Source of the DNA: a virus
Length of the DNA stretch: 64,000 nucleotides
Strand: one strand, 5' to 3'
Virus record (IMG/VR): IMGVR_UViG_3300028569_000022
Coordinates: 1-64,000 of that record
Below are positions 54,616-61,326 of the stretch, in pieces. The notes below the pieces were generated by a model. That model was not told where the DNA came from. It searched no databases and saw only the letters and a list, made by a program, of their open reading frames with translations. The translations under genes were made by a program, and so were the position numbers. Numbering within the stretch: the first letter of the stretch is position 1; every line of letters starts with the position of its first letter.

Positions 54616-55134
54616 TTAAGGTAAAAATGCAGCTATTTGAGCACCAACTGCTTCTACTGTCGCACAATTTTTTAATCTACCACCAATTCCTGTAGAAGGA
54701 AGACTGTTCACATCAAAAGACCAAAGCGTTGAGGCATCAAGAATAGCCAAACCAACAGTATCATCGATTGGAACGCTAAAAGAAACGGAACTAGCAGATG
54801 GTACGTTGCAACTTCCGGTTACGCTTCCACCAGCATAAGAAACTCCAAATCTCACGTCACTTGGAATAGGAAAATCATTTGAAGAAAGCGGAACAACAAA
54901 TGTGGTTGTTAATGTACCAACATTTAAATTAACATTAGAAGTGACAATAAGCGATCCTCCAGCAGCTGCTGAGTTTTGTGCTTTATTTGAGATATGCAAA
55001 CAATATATGTCAGAGTCTATTGTTATTGTTTTATTATTAAGGAAAACCTCGTCATCGGAATTGGGAATTACTCCTCCTACCCATGTTGAAGTATTATACC
55101 AATTTCCACTTTGTGATGCTAAAATATTAGCCAT
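54616..55134 (-). CDS. Small tail-fibre module protein
   Basis: 172 residues. The N-terminal half has GNWYNTSTWVGGVIPNSDD and VFLNNKTITIDSD, the G8-like opening of many phage fibre and surface proteins. The C-terminal half has DVRFGVSYAGGSVTGSCNVP, VPIDDTVGLAILDASTLWSF and GGRLKNCATVEAVGAQIAAF, a module I know from many fibre-associated proteins. A good ribosome site (aaggtgaagg) precedes the ATG, inside the end of the small upstream gene at 55137. Probably a fibre or distal adhesin piece. Confidence 0.6.
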   Translation of the reverse strand: MANILASQSGNWYNTSTWVGGVIPNSDDEVFLNNKTITIDSDIYCLHISNKAQNSAAAGGSLIVTSNVNLNVGTLTTTFVVPLSSNDFPIPSDVRFGVSYAGGSVTGSCNVPSASSVSFSVPIDDTVGLAILDASTLWSFDVNSLPSTGIGGRLKNCATVEAVGAQIAAFLP

Positions 55135-55136
55135 GA

Positions 55137-55301
55137 TTAAAGACCCTTCACCTTAATGTGGTTTTGTAACTCTTCGTAAACATATTTAACTAATCTGCTA
55201 AACAACCCCTCTGTCGTTATAAAAGGCTGTAGAACAGCCAAATAAGCGCAATAAACAGCATATTCTACTTCATGTCGACTATTGAGTGATAAAGATTGCA
55301 T
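55137..55301 (-). CDS. Small protein of unknown function, 54 residues
   Basis: An intact short frame from the ATG at 55301 to TAA at 55137, filling the space between two fibre-module genes. It reads as a helical protein (SRHEVEYAVYCAYLAVLQPF, then GLFSRLVKYVYEELQNH). Its last codons carry the ribosome site of the next gene, 2 bases after its stop. I do not recognise it. It could be a small chaperone or assembly partner of the neighbouring fibre parts, but there is no direct evidence. Confidence 0.6.
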   Translation of the reverse strand: MQSLSLNSRHEVEYAVYCAYLAVLQPFITTEGLFSRLVKYVYEELQNHIKVKGL

Positions 55302-55312
55302 GTATTGTGTAA

Positions 55313-55753
55313 TTATGTGTAATTGGCAGTTAATCTATCATTCCATGACACGGCTGATGCGCTTGTCGTAGATATTACACTTCCTGCTGTATTTAGTGTT
55401 ATTTTTTTAATATGCCACTCAGACTCGTCTTCCGACGTGCCTGTCAGGGCTTTTCCTATATAATTTGCATTATTTACAAAATCAGTCTTCCATAAAGCAG
55501 AGTCCATATTAACAACAACGTCACTAACTCCATTAATCCATGCAGCAGAATTAGTGCGTACAATTGTCATCACATCTTCGTAATAAGAGTGATTATAAAA
55601 GGACACTAACTCATTAACGGGATTTTTTAAGAAAATCTTACCGTCCGCAATATTGATCGCTAGTTCTCCTTCTCTTATCGAAGATAATGCTGGCGTTCTT
55701 CCAGAGACTGATGTCCTAAAGTGTTGAGTTATACTAATAGTTTCTGGCGGCAT
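55313..55753 (-). CDS. Short tail-fibre protein with GELA module
   Basis: 146 residues. The N-terminus HFRTSVSGRTPALSSIREGE continuing with LAINIADGKIFLKN is a common phage fibre N-terminal module (R-x-G-x-x-P-x-x-L-x-x-G-E-L-A-x-N-x-x-D-G-x-x-Y/F). The rest is a small beta domain ending SWNDRLTANYT. A late promoter lies 5 nt before the ATG at 55753. It may attach to a longer fibre or form a short spike. The genes at 55773 and 57086 carry a related N-terminal module. Confidence 0.65.
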   Translation of the reverse strand: MPPETISITQHFRTSVSGRTPALSSIREGELAINIADGKIFLKNPVNELVSFYNHSYYEDVMTIVRTNSAAWINGVSDVVVNMDSALWKTDFVNNANYIGKALTGTSEDESEWHIKKITLNTAGSVISTTSASAVSWNDRLTANYT

Positions 55754-55758
55754 AGTAG

Positions 55759-55766
55759 TATTTATT
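55759..55766 (-). promoter_or_regulatory. T4-type late promoter, AATAAATA
   Basis: On the minus strand it ends exactly 5 nt before the start codon at 55753. Confidence 0.6.
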
Positions 55767-55772
55767 GATAAC

Positions 55773-55961
55773 TTAGAATTTTCCTAAATCTGTTACTGTA
55801 TTTTCTCCGGAAATATTTGTAGTATTCGTTGTCCCAATATATAATGTGTTTGTAGTTTCATCCATAGCTAATTCTCCACTCTTGATCATTGTTGGTGGAC
55901 CAGGTTCTCCAGAAACTCTTCTTTTAATTAAAATCGTGGTATATTTTCTAATTTCTTCCAT
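55773..55961 (-). CDS. Very short fibre-module protein (ILIKRR-GELA)
   Basis: 62 residues from the ATG at 55961, chosen because a TATAAGTA element ends exactly 5 nt before it; an upstream in-frame start at 55982 overlaps that element. It consists of little more than the module TTILIKRRVSGEPGPP followed by SGELAMDETTNTLYIG, shared with the start of the 740-residue fibre at 57086. It may be a freestanding attachment domain or a remnant of a longer fibre gene. Confidence 0.6.
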   Translation of the reverse strand: MEEIRKYTTILIKRRVSGEPGPPTMIKSGELAMDETTNTLYIGTTNTTNISGENTVTDLGKF

Positions 55962-55966
55962 TTGAA

Positions 55967-55974
55967 TACTTATA
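55967..55974 (-). promoter_or_regulatory. T4-type late promoter, TATAAGTA
   Basis: One mismatch to TATAAATA on the minus strand; ends 5 nt before the start codon at 55961. Confidence 0.6.
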
Positions 55975-56003
55975 TAACACACAAACCTTTTGTTGTTTTT
56001 ATG

Positions 56004-56765
56004 TTAAGAATCTTTTGACATCAACAATCTTGCCAGTGAACCGTCATCACAACCGTGATGAATTACTGCATTTGAATCAATCGGAAAGTCAAATCTCAAT
56101 CCATCTGGAAATTCGTTATGGTCCTCTCCTTTAATACAGTTTGGTGAAAACTCTTTATAATTTTGTGTCCTAAAGCAATGTTGAAACAAATTAGAATGGT
56201 GAGTGTTTGGCACTAGCTCGTTTTGGCACAATACGTCAAATGCAGTTGCTAATCTGTCGACGTATTTCCAGATTGTACAACACACATCAATGTCAGGCGG
56301 ATATACAGCAGCTCCAACTAAATGTTTAGTTAACGGAACAATAATCCCATCGTCCGTAAGAGTCGTGGTGTCTTGAGTCCACCCTAAGCAGTATTTGCCG
56401 CATTGTTTATATTCTTGTTCTAAAATATTTATCCAGTTACGTGTTAACGGAGTCATGTCAAGCTCCATCCAAAGCCAAGGCAATTTTGTTTTTCTTTGGT
56501 ATTTTAAGTGTTTTATTGTTTCTTGCCAATAAAAGTTTGGACCTTGAGGCCACCCTGTTTTACCGTCTTCTGGAAAAGCATATATATCAGATGTTTTAAA
56601 TTTGGTTTTAATTTTATTTAAAAGAGCTACCGCATGGCTAGCATCTGTCGGCCTGGAAACTACGAGAAGTTCGTGAGTAGAATATGGTCCAAAATGATTA
56701 AGACAAGCTGAAAAGTCTTCAATTAATTTTGCGTCAGAAACGGAAACGGGTATAACTATTAACAT
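56004..56765 (-). CDS. Putative GT-A-type glycosyltransferase
   Basis: 253 residues. It starts with a strand typical of a nucleotide-sugar fold (MLIVIPVSVSDAKLIEDF), then HELLVVSRP. WLWMELDMTPLTRNW gives an E-x-D (or D-x-P) site of the kind that binds a metal-nucleotide sugar, and GPNFYWQETIKHL precedes it. The C-terminal part has several His and Asp residues (IKGEDHNEFPDG; AVIHHGCDDGS). No precise family is recognised. It lies among fibre genes and near other sugar-modifying genes, so a role in glycosylating host or virion surface is likely. Confidence 0.45.
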   Translation of the reverse strand: MLIVIPVSVSDAKLIEDFSACLNHFGPYSTHELLVVSRPTDASHAVALLNKIKTKFKTSDIYAFPEDGKTGWPQGPNFYWQETIKHLKYQRKTKLPWLWMELDMTPLTRNWINILEQEYKQCGKYCLGWTQDTTTLTDDGIIVPLTKHLVGAAVYPPDIDVCCTIWKYVDRLATAFDVLCQNELVPNTHHSNLFQHCFRTQNYKEFSPNCIKGEDHNEFPDGLRFDFPIDSNAVIHHGCDDGSLARLLMSKDS

Positions 56766-56804
56766 ATATTAATAATTATACCCGCCAGGTGTTTTTTTCC
56801 GAGT

Positions 56805-56912
56805 TTATGAGTTGTATCCCATAGGATCGAGGAATTTTACGTTACCTTGAACTTTGGTGTTTCCTTGAATTTTTGCGCCCGAATAATAACTATTTTCGTT
56901 GTTTGTTGGCAT
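56805..56912 (-). CDS. Very small protein, 35 residues
   Basis: An intact short frame from the ATG at 56912 to TAA at 56805. It is polar and Asn/Gly-rich, with a tandem 'I-Q-G-N-T-K-V-Q-G-N-V-K' and an end FLDPMGYNS. The duplicated QGN unit argues for a real peptide. It lies 6 bases after the Lys-rich small gene at 56919. Function unknown; a small virion decoration or fibre accessory would fit the neighbourhood. Confidence 0.45.
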   Translation of the reverse strand: MPTNNENSYYSGAKIQGNTKVQGNVKFLDPMGYNS

Positions 56913-56918
56913 AATCTT

Positions 56919-57017
56919 TTATTTTTTCTTTTTGTTTGCACCTTTTCTGGAAGATTTAGAACCTTCTTTTTTAGGTTTTTTTGTTTCTTTTTTATGAGCG
57001 TTATTTCCTTTAGCCAT
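56919..57017 (-). CDS. Very small Lys-rich protein (MAKGNNA type)
   Basis: 32 residues from the ATG at 57017 to TAA at 56919. The sequence starts MAKGNNAHKKETKKPKK and ends in a poly-Lys tract. Small basic peptides with this opening are annotated in many bacterial and phage genomes, without known function. Its charge suggests nucleic-acid binding. It lies just downstream of the terminator of the 740-residue fibre gene and is probably transcribed with 56805. Confidence 0.55.
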   Translation of the reverse strand: MAKGNNAHKKETKKPKKEGSKSSRKGANKKKK

Positions 57018-57034
57018 ATTTTTTATAGAGTGTA

Positions 57035-57069
57035 GAAAAAAACCTAGGAGCAGGAGACCTGCTCCTAGG
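57035..57069 (-). terminator. Strong Rho-independent terminator after the coiled-coil fibre gene
   Basis: On the minus strand a perfect 12-bp stem (cctaggagcagg, 3-nt loop) is followed by seven T. It begins 16 bases after the stop of the gene at 57086. Confidence 0.95.
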
Positions 57070-57085
57070 CTTAATTTGATTTTTC

Positions 57086-59308
57086 TTAGAACGTTCCGCC
57101 ATCCAAAATTAACATGAGATTATCAATGTAATTTTTGGTTGCAACGTGAGAAGCTAATGTAGGTTCAGCTGCTTCGACTGTGCCAGAAAACTTACCGTTA
57201 CCGATTACGTCTAACGCTTCGGTAGGAGCTTCTGTGTTAACACCGACTACGCCAGCGCCGACAAACAATGTTGCTGTTTCATCATTGTTTACTGAAATCT
57301 CAACGCCGTTAGCAGCAGTAATAGTTCCAGAAACATCTAAGTTTCCAGAAATACTTCCACCAGTAAGGTTTAAGAAGTTAGTGTCTACATATGTATTGAG
57401 ATTACTGATTGTTGCTTCAAGAGCATCAACTTCGTTATTAATAGTTGTATTGAGAGTGCTTACTTCGTCAGCTAAGTCAGAAGCAATTGCTGCTTCAGCA
57501 GCTGTTGCACGGCTAACTTCTGAATCAAGTTGACCTTGGAGGTCAGATGAAACTGAAGATATTGTCGTTGAACTGTTATTAGCGAGTGTTGTTATTGCAC
57601 CGTTAAGATCGCTGTCAGCCTGTTGAAACGCACTAACGATTTCAGTTAAGGAATCGAGAGCTGCTCCATCAACGTTGCTTAGAACGTTATCAATTTGTGA
57701 TTGTATGTTGCTTGCAACACCAGAAATCGTTGAATTGAGTGTTGAAACTTCGCTGTCGATCTTTGAATCGAGAGTAGAAGAAACGGACACCATTAACGAA
57801 TTGAGGTCTGAATCAGCAGTAGCACGAGCTGAAGCTTCATCAGCAATGTCTGAAACCAGACCAGCTGAGATAGAAGCAACAGTTGATGTTAAATCGCTGA
57901 TAGCAGTGCCACGATTGGTAACTTCGTCAGCTAGGTCAGAAGCAATTGCTGCTTCAGCAGCCATTGCGCGGCCTTCTTCAGCAGATACAGCAGCAGTAAG
58001 AGTGCTTACTTCAGAAGCAATTGATGCTTCAAGTGTAGCAACTTCAGAGTCAATTTTTGAATCAAGAACGCCTTCAGCTGTCGTAGCACGGCTAACTTCG
58101 TCTGACAAGTCAGATGCGAGACTAGCTTCAGCAGCGATTGCACGGCCACTTTCTGCAGATACGGCAGTATTGAGAGTGCTTACTTCAGAAGCAATTGATG
58201 CTTCAATTGTTGCAACTTCTGAGTCAATTTTTGAATCAAGACTAGCAGAAACTGAAGCTAATGATGTTGAAGCAGAGTTTGCGAGACTAGTAATAGCACC
58301 ATTGATATCGCTGTCAGCAGATTGAAAAGCTGAAACGATTTCAGTTAAGGAATCAAGCGCAGCAGCGTCAACATTACTAAGAACATTATCAATTTGTGAT
58401 TGTATGTTGCTAGAAACAGATGCGACTGTTGTGTTGAGAGTGCTTACTTCAGAAGCAATTGATGCTTCAAGTGTAGCAACTTCTGAGTCAATCTTAGAAT
58501 CGAGAGTGCTTACTTCAGAAGCAATTGATGCTTCAAGAGTGCTTACTTCAGAAGCAATCGATGCTTCAAGTGTTGCAACTTCTGAGTCAATTTTTGAGTC
58601 AAGAGTGCTTACTTCAGAAGCAATTGATGCTTCAAGTGTAGCAACTTCTGAGTCAATCTTAGAATCGAGAGTGCTTACTTCAGAATCAATTTTTGAATCA
58701 AGCGTAGAAGAGACAGACTCAACTGTAGTAGTTAAGGCTGAATCGGCAGCTATACGAGCAGCTTCTTCAGTTGAAAGATCGCTTTTGATCTCAGCTGAAA
58801 GGCTAACTAATGCTGCGGACGAATCTGAGGCTAAACCGTCTAAATCCGACTGCAAAGACGATGAGATTGAATCCATCGTGGAATTAACACTATTAATCGT
58901 ATTAACGAGATTCGTAGCAAAGTTTTCGTCATTGCCTAAAGCAGAAGCTAATTCATTAAGAGTATTAAGCGCATCTGGAGCCATATCGATAACTGCAGCA
59001 ATTTGCGCATCGATTTTAGCATCAAGAGTGCTTGATACAGATTGAATAGTTGTGTTTAGCGTAGCAACTTCTTGAGTAACTCTTACATCAATAGATGTTA
59101 TGTCCGTTTGGAGATCGGCTGAGATCGAGCTGACGCTAGCGTCAGTTGCAAAATGACCGTCGCCTCCAATAGGTATTACGCCATTTTCTGAACCATAGTA
59201 TAATACTGAGTCTACTTCGTTGAATGCCAATTCACCACCAGAGAGTGCTGCAGGAGCACCAGCTTCACCAGTAGTACGGCGTTTAATGAGGATTGTGTTG
59301 TATGCCAT
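57086..59308 (-). CDS. Long coiled-coil tail fibre
   Basis: 740 residues. N-terminal module: YNTILIKRRTTGEAGAPAAL, GELAFNEVDSVLYYG. The long centre (~75-600) is a repetitive helical coiled coil of 11-residue units (DSKIDSEVATL, EASIASEVSTL), broken by small segments such as NVDAALDSLTEIVSAFQ that occur twice. The C-terminus is a beta tip with ISGNLDVSGTITAANGVEI, VGVNTEAPTEALDVIGNG and a final YIDNLMLILDGGTF. The architecture is that of a trimeric phage tail fibre. It is followed by a strong terminator. No clear late octamer lies at the usual spacing before its ATG. Confidence 0.8.
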   Translation of the reverse strand: MAYNTILIKRRTTGEAGAPAALSGGELAFNEVDSVLYYGSENGVIPIGGDGHFATDASVSSISADLQTDITSIDVRVTQEVATLNTTIQSVSSTLDAKIDAQIAAVIDMAPDALNTLNELASALGNDENFATNLVNTINSVNSTMDSISSSLQSDLDGLASDSSAALVSLSAEIKSDLSTEEAARIAADSALTTTVESVSSTLDSKIDSEVSTLDSKIDSEVATLEASIASEVSTLDSKIDSEVATLEASIASEVSTLEASIASEVSTLDSKIDSEVATLEASIASEVSTLNTTVASVSSNIQSQIDNVLSNVDAAALDSLTEIVSAFQSADSDINGAITSLANSASTSLASVSASLDSKIDSEVATIEASIASEVSTLNTAVSAESGRAIAAEASLASDLSDEVSRATTAEGVLDSKIDSEVATLEASIASEVSTLTAAVSAEEGRAMAAEAAIASDLADEVTNRGTAISDLTSTVASISAGLVSDIADEASARATADSDLNSLMVSVSSTLDSKIDSEVSTLNSTISGVASNIQSQIDNVLSNVDGAALDSLTEIVSAFQQADSDLNGAITTLANNSSTTISSVSSDLQGQLDSEVSRATAAEAAIASDLADEVSTLNTTINNEVDALEATISNLNTYVDTNFLNLTGGSISGNLDVSGTITAANGVEISVNNDETATLFVGAGVVGVNTEAPTEALDVIGNGKFSGTVEAAEPTLASHVATKNYIDNLMLILDGGTF
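58430..58700 (-). repeat. Near-identical 33/66-bp tandem coding repeats
   Basis: Units encoding STLDSKIDSEVATLEASIASEV (22 residues, 66 bases) repeat with few changes, including one partial 33-base unit. More distant copies lie at 57760-58240. Such arrays can expand or shrink in frame and change fibre length. Confidence 0.85.
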
Positions 59309-59394
59309 AATTTTAATGTATTTTGTAGTTTGATGTTGCAGTCATTTGCAACAATATTACTTAATCAAAAACAATTTTTTTTTAGGCGTAAAGA

Positions 59395-59499
59395 CCCTGT
59401 AAATATCAGGGGTTGCACCGATTTGCTTAAAAAAACCCTGTAAATATCAGAGTTTGCACCGACTTGCTTAAAAAACCCTGTAAATATCAAGGTAGATTG
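59395..59499. repeat. Three tandem copies of a 40-41-base element with a CCCTG-CAGGG dyad
   Basis: Copies begin at 59395, 59436 and 59476 with ccctgtaaatatca and continue with ttgcaccgattgct-like sequence; the third is truncated. The first copy is a 5-bp dyad (CCCTG-TAAATAT-CAGGG). No spacers, so not CRISPR. A related ccctgt/cctgtaaat pair occurs at 61256-61315 between two other minus-strand genes. Confidence 0.75.
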
Positions 59500-59543
59500 G
59501 TTGTTTTTTATTTAAAACGGATTAAAACTACATACAAAAAAAT

Positions 59544-59578
59544 AATGAAATGAGATATACTTCGGTATATATTTCATT
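59544..59578 (+). other. RNA hairpin with UUCG tetraloop
   Basis: aatgaaat pairs with atttcatt and, after a 3-nt bulge (gag), atatac pairs with gtatat around a ttcg loop. The UUCG loop with C-G closure is unusually stable in RNA made from the plus strand. No poly-T follows. Confidence 0.7.
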
Positions 59579-59637
59579 GAAATAACTTAGCGGTTCAAAC
59601 ACAACAAACGTGTAAAAACAATCAGAATATGAACAGA

Positions 59638-59675
59638 CAGCAAAGTGCTGTTAACTGAGTAACAGCACTTTGCTG
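59638..59675. other. Perfect 16-bp stem-loop
   Basis: cagcaaagtgctgtta pairs exactly with 59660-59675 across a 6-nt loop. On the plus strand a T-run (ttcttttt) comes about 20 bases later; on the minus strand it lies about 35 bases past the stop of the gene at 59711. A terminator or RNA-stability element is possible. Confidence 0.7.
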
Positions 59676-59710
59676 AGATTGGTTGAGGTCTTCTTTTTAA
59701 CTAGATTAAA

Positions 59711-60004
59711 TTAAAGCTCATACCCTTCAGTAACAGAACAATAATCAATTATTGAATTAATTCGAAACGAACGAAATGCCTTATTTTCCAAATCCCAAAC
59801 AGAAAGTACATCTTCATTTTCTGTTCTGTTTTGCTTTTTTTCTTTCGGATTATGATTGTTTTCTTGAGATGGAAGAAGATCTGTCTTTAACGAGCAACAC
59901 AACAGACGTTCTGTTCCGTTTATTTTTTTAAATTTGATATTGAGGATTTCTTTTTTGAGGAGCGTTTTCAGTTCTGCTTTTGTAATCATGCTTTGATCAT
60001 ACAT
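59711..60004 (-). CDS. SH3-like beta-barrel protein, DUF2693-like
   Basis: 97 residues. The pattern LKKEILNIKFKKINGTERLL, then SLKTDLLP and VWDLENKAFRSFRINSIID, matches small T4-like phage proteins with an SH3-type barrel ('v.V.F.K.dGs.R...tl....P ... vwD...gafRsfr.dsi'), which I recall as DUF2693. The middle (QENNHNPKEKKQNRTENED) is a polar loop. Function is unknown; nucleic-acid or protein binding is usual for the fold. It has an ATG at 60004 and diverges from the small gene at 60055. Confidence 0.6.
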   Translation of the reverse strand: MYDQSMITKAELKTLLKKEILNIKFKKINGTERLLCCSLKTDLLPSQENNHNPKEKKQNRTENEDVLSVWDLENKAFRSFRINSIIDYCSVTEGYEL

Positions 60005-60041
60005 AGTTTCTGTTGGAGTTCAACGAAAATAATTGAAAACA

Positions 60042-60049
60042 ATTAAATA
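60042..60049 (+). promoter_or_regulatory. T4-type late promoter variant, ATTAAATA
   Basis: It ends exactly 5 nt before the ATG at 60055. The following agaatatggc nearly repeats the sequence after the promoter at 16344. Confidence 0.5.
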
Positions 60050-60054
60050 AGAAT

Positions 60055-60255
60055 ATGGCCACTCTTACTCCAATTCTTACAAGCACACCAGGAAATCCTC
60101 TAACCTATAATCCAGGAATGGCTGAAACATTCTCCTGGATTCCTGTAGAGAACGATGTAGATAGACCGATGTTTGCTAAAGTCGTATATCCAATAGAAAT
60201 TTCAAAGCAACTTTCTACTATTATCGATCTTCTTTCGGCACTTGTGGACAAGTAA
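60055..60255 (+). CDS. Small late protein, probably virion-associated
   Basis: 66 residues. Pro/Thr-rich N-terminus (TPILTSTPGNPLTYNPGM), then FSWIPVENDVDRPMFAKVVY and an amphipathic C-terminal helix (EISKQLSTIIDLLSALVDK). No family is recognised. A late-promoter octamer at the usual spacing argues for a real late gene. Its stop is 5 bases from the stop of the convergent membrane-protein gene. Confidence 0.55.
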   Translation: MATLTPILTSTPGNPLTYNPGMAETFSWIPVENDVDRPMFAKVVYPIEISKQLSTIIDLLSALVDK

Positions 60256-60259
60256 TCCT

Positions 60260-61225
60260 TTAATCTTTATTATTTACTTCTGGCGAGAACCAAATACGAG
60301 AAGTTGGCTCTGGCGAGATTTGTGAAGATGATTTAATACCTTCAGGTAAGACTTCTTCGCTTACGTCTCCAGTTGATAGTTGGTTTTCTGTAGGTATTGA
60401 ATCTACAGTAGGAACAGGAGTCAGAGCAGGCGTAGAGATTGGTTGTGTTGCGGATTGTTCTGCTTTAATGGGGTTTAATGCTGTTTCTTTACGTTTTAAT
60501 GCAATATTAAATGCTAATAAAAGTGTAACAGCTAGCGGGTCAAACACACAAATTAAAATACAAATAAACGCAATTACCACAAAATCGAGAGGCTTGTTAA
60601 TTGCTTCTGCTACAAAATTAAATGTTCCTATGTCTTTTGTTTTGTTAATTTCACTAGAAAGTTGTAAAATATTGCTGTCCTTTTCAGATTTTTGTTGTTG
60701 TACTTCTTGATTTCTTTGTGTTAATACTTGAATTTCATTGTCTGCTTTTTTAATTGCGTCATATGCTTGTTCTCTAGGCAATTTGTAATTTCCAGCCTCC
60801 TGCACTCTTTTTTCTTGATCTATTCTGATGCGGTTTAATGTTTCAATTCGCTGTTGATTTTGATTAATTTCTACATCTAATGTACTTTTTTGACTTTCTA
60901 TTAGTGTAATTTGCGAATTAATTTGACTAAATTTTGAACTATTAATTTGATAGGCAGCTGAAAGATACCCAAATATACCTGCAGACGTAACTACCATTAA
61001 CGTAAAGATAGCTGTTAACAAATAAGCACGAAGAAAAAAGGAAGTATTTTTCCAATATCTATACAGAAACGAAGTTGCTACGAGTTTTCCTAGTTCTAAA
61101 GAAGATGCCATAACAGCAACTTGAAAAAAACTTCCTGAGAATAACGAGGCAATACCAATTACGGAAAAGTAAGCTCCGCACAAAGCAACAAAAAAAGCGC
61201 TGAATCCAAGTATAATAGTAAACAT
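60260..61225 (-). CDS. Membrane protein with long coiled-coil domain
   Basis: 321 residues. Hydrophobic segments lie at about 1-30, 30-55, 65-95 and 210-240 (DFVVIAFICILICVFDPLAV, TLLLAFNIAL). Between the third and fourth is a charged coiled coil of about 110 residues (IESQKSTLDVEINQNQQRIE, VLTQRNQEVQQQKSEKD). After the last segment comes a Pro/Thr/Ser-rich tail. An even number of segments places the coiled coil on one side of the membrane; I cannot say which side. T4-like phages often encode such proteins with no known job; lysis control, superinfection exclusion or envelope remodelling are possibilities. Confidence 0.6.
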   Translation of the reverse strand: MFTIILGFSAFFVALCGAYFSVIGIASLFSGSFFQVAVMASSLELGKLVATSFLYRYWKNTSFFLRAYLLTAIFTLMVVTSAGIFGYLSAAYQINSSKFSQINSQITLIESQKSTLDVEINQNQQRIETLNRIRIDQEKRVQEAGNYKLPREQAYDAIKKADNEIQVLTQRNQEVQQQKSEKDSNILQLSSEINKTKDIGTFNFVAEAINKPLDFVVIAFICILICVFDPLAVTLLLAFNIALKRKETALNPIKAEQSATQPISTPALTPVPTVDSIPTENQLSTGDVSEEVLPEGIKSSSQISPEPTSRIWFSPEVNNKD

Positions 61226-61326
61226 ACATTTATACTTATCAAAAAAGCTTAATTTACCCTGTATTAAAGCGGGTTATTAGTTATGCAGTATTATAGAGAT
61301 AGCCTGTAAATTAGGGGAACCTCTTG

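Larger units (their letters stand above)
59309..59710. other. 402-base non-coding region with tandem dyads and two strong hairpins
   Basis: I find no credible gene on either strand. The region holds three copies of a 40-base element (59395-59499), a UUCG-capped hairpin (59544-59578) and a perfect 16-bp stem-loop (59638-59675). It separates the coiled-coil fibre gene from the SH3-fold-like gene at 59711. It could be a regulatory locus, a small-RNA locus, or a replication or packaging site. Confidence 0.6.

Noticed and set aside
57180-59045. Long plus-strand frames opposite the coiled-coil fibre
   Set aside because: They only mirror the repeats of the real minus-strand gene and show no independent features.
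59395-59499. CRISPR array
   Set aside because: Only three degenerate copies at a 40-base period, directly abutting without unique spacers, and no cas genes nearby.
59590-59612. tRNA gene suggested by ggttcaaac
   Set aside because: No T-stem, acceptor stem or anticodon arm can be paired around it.
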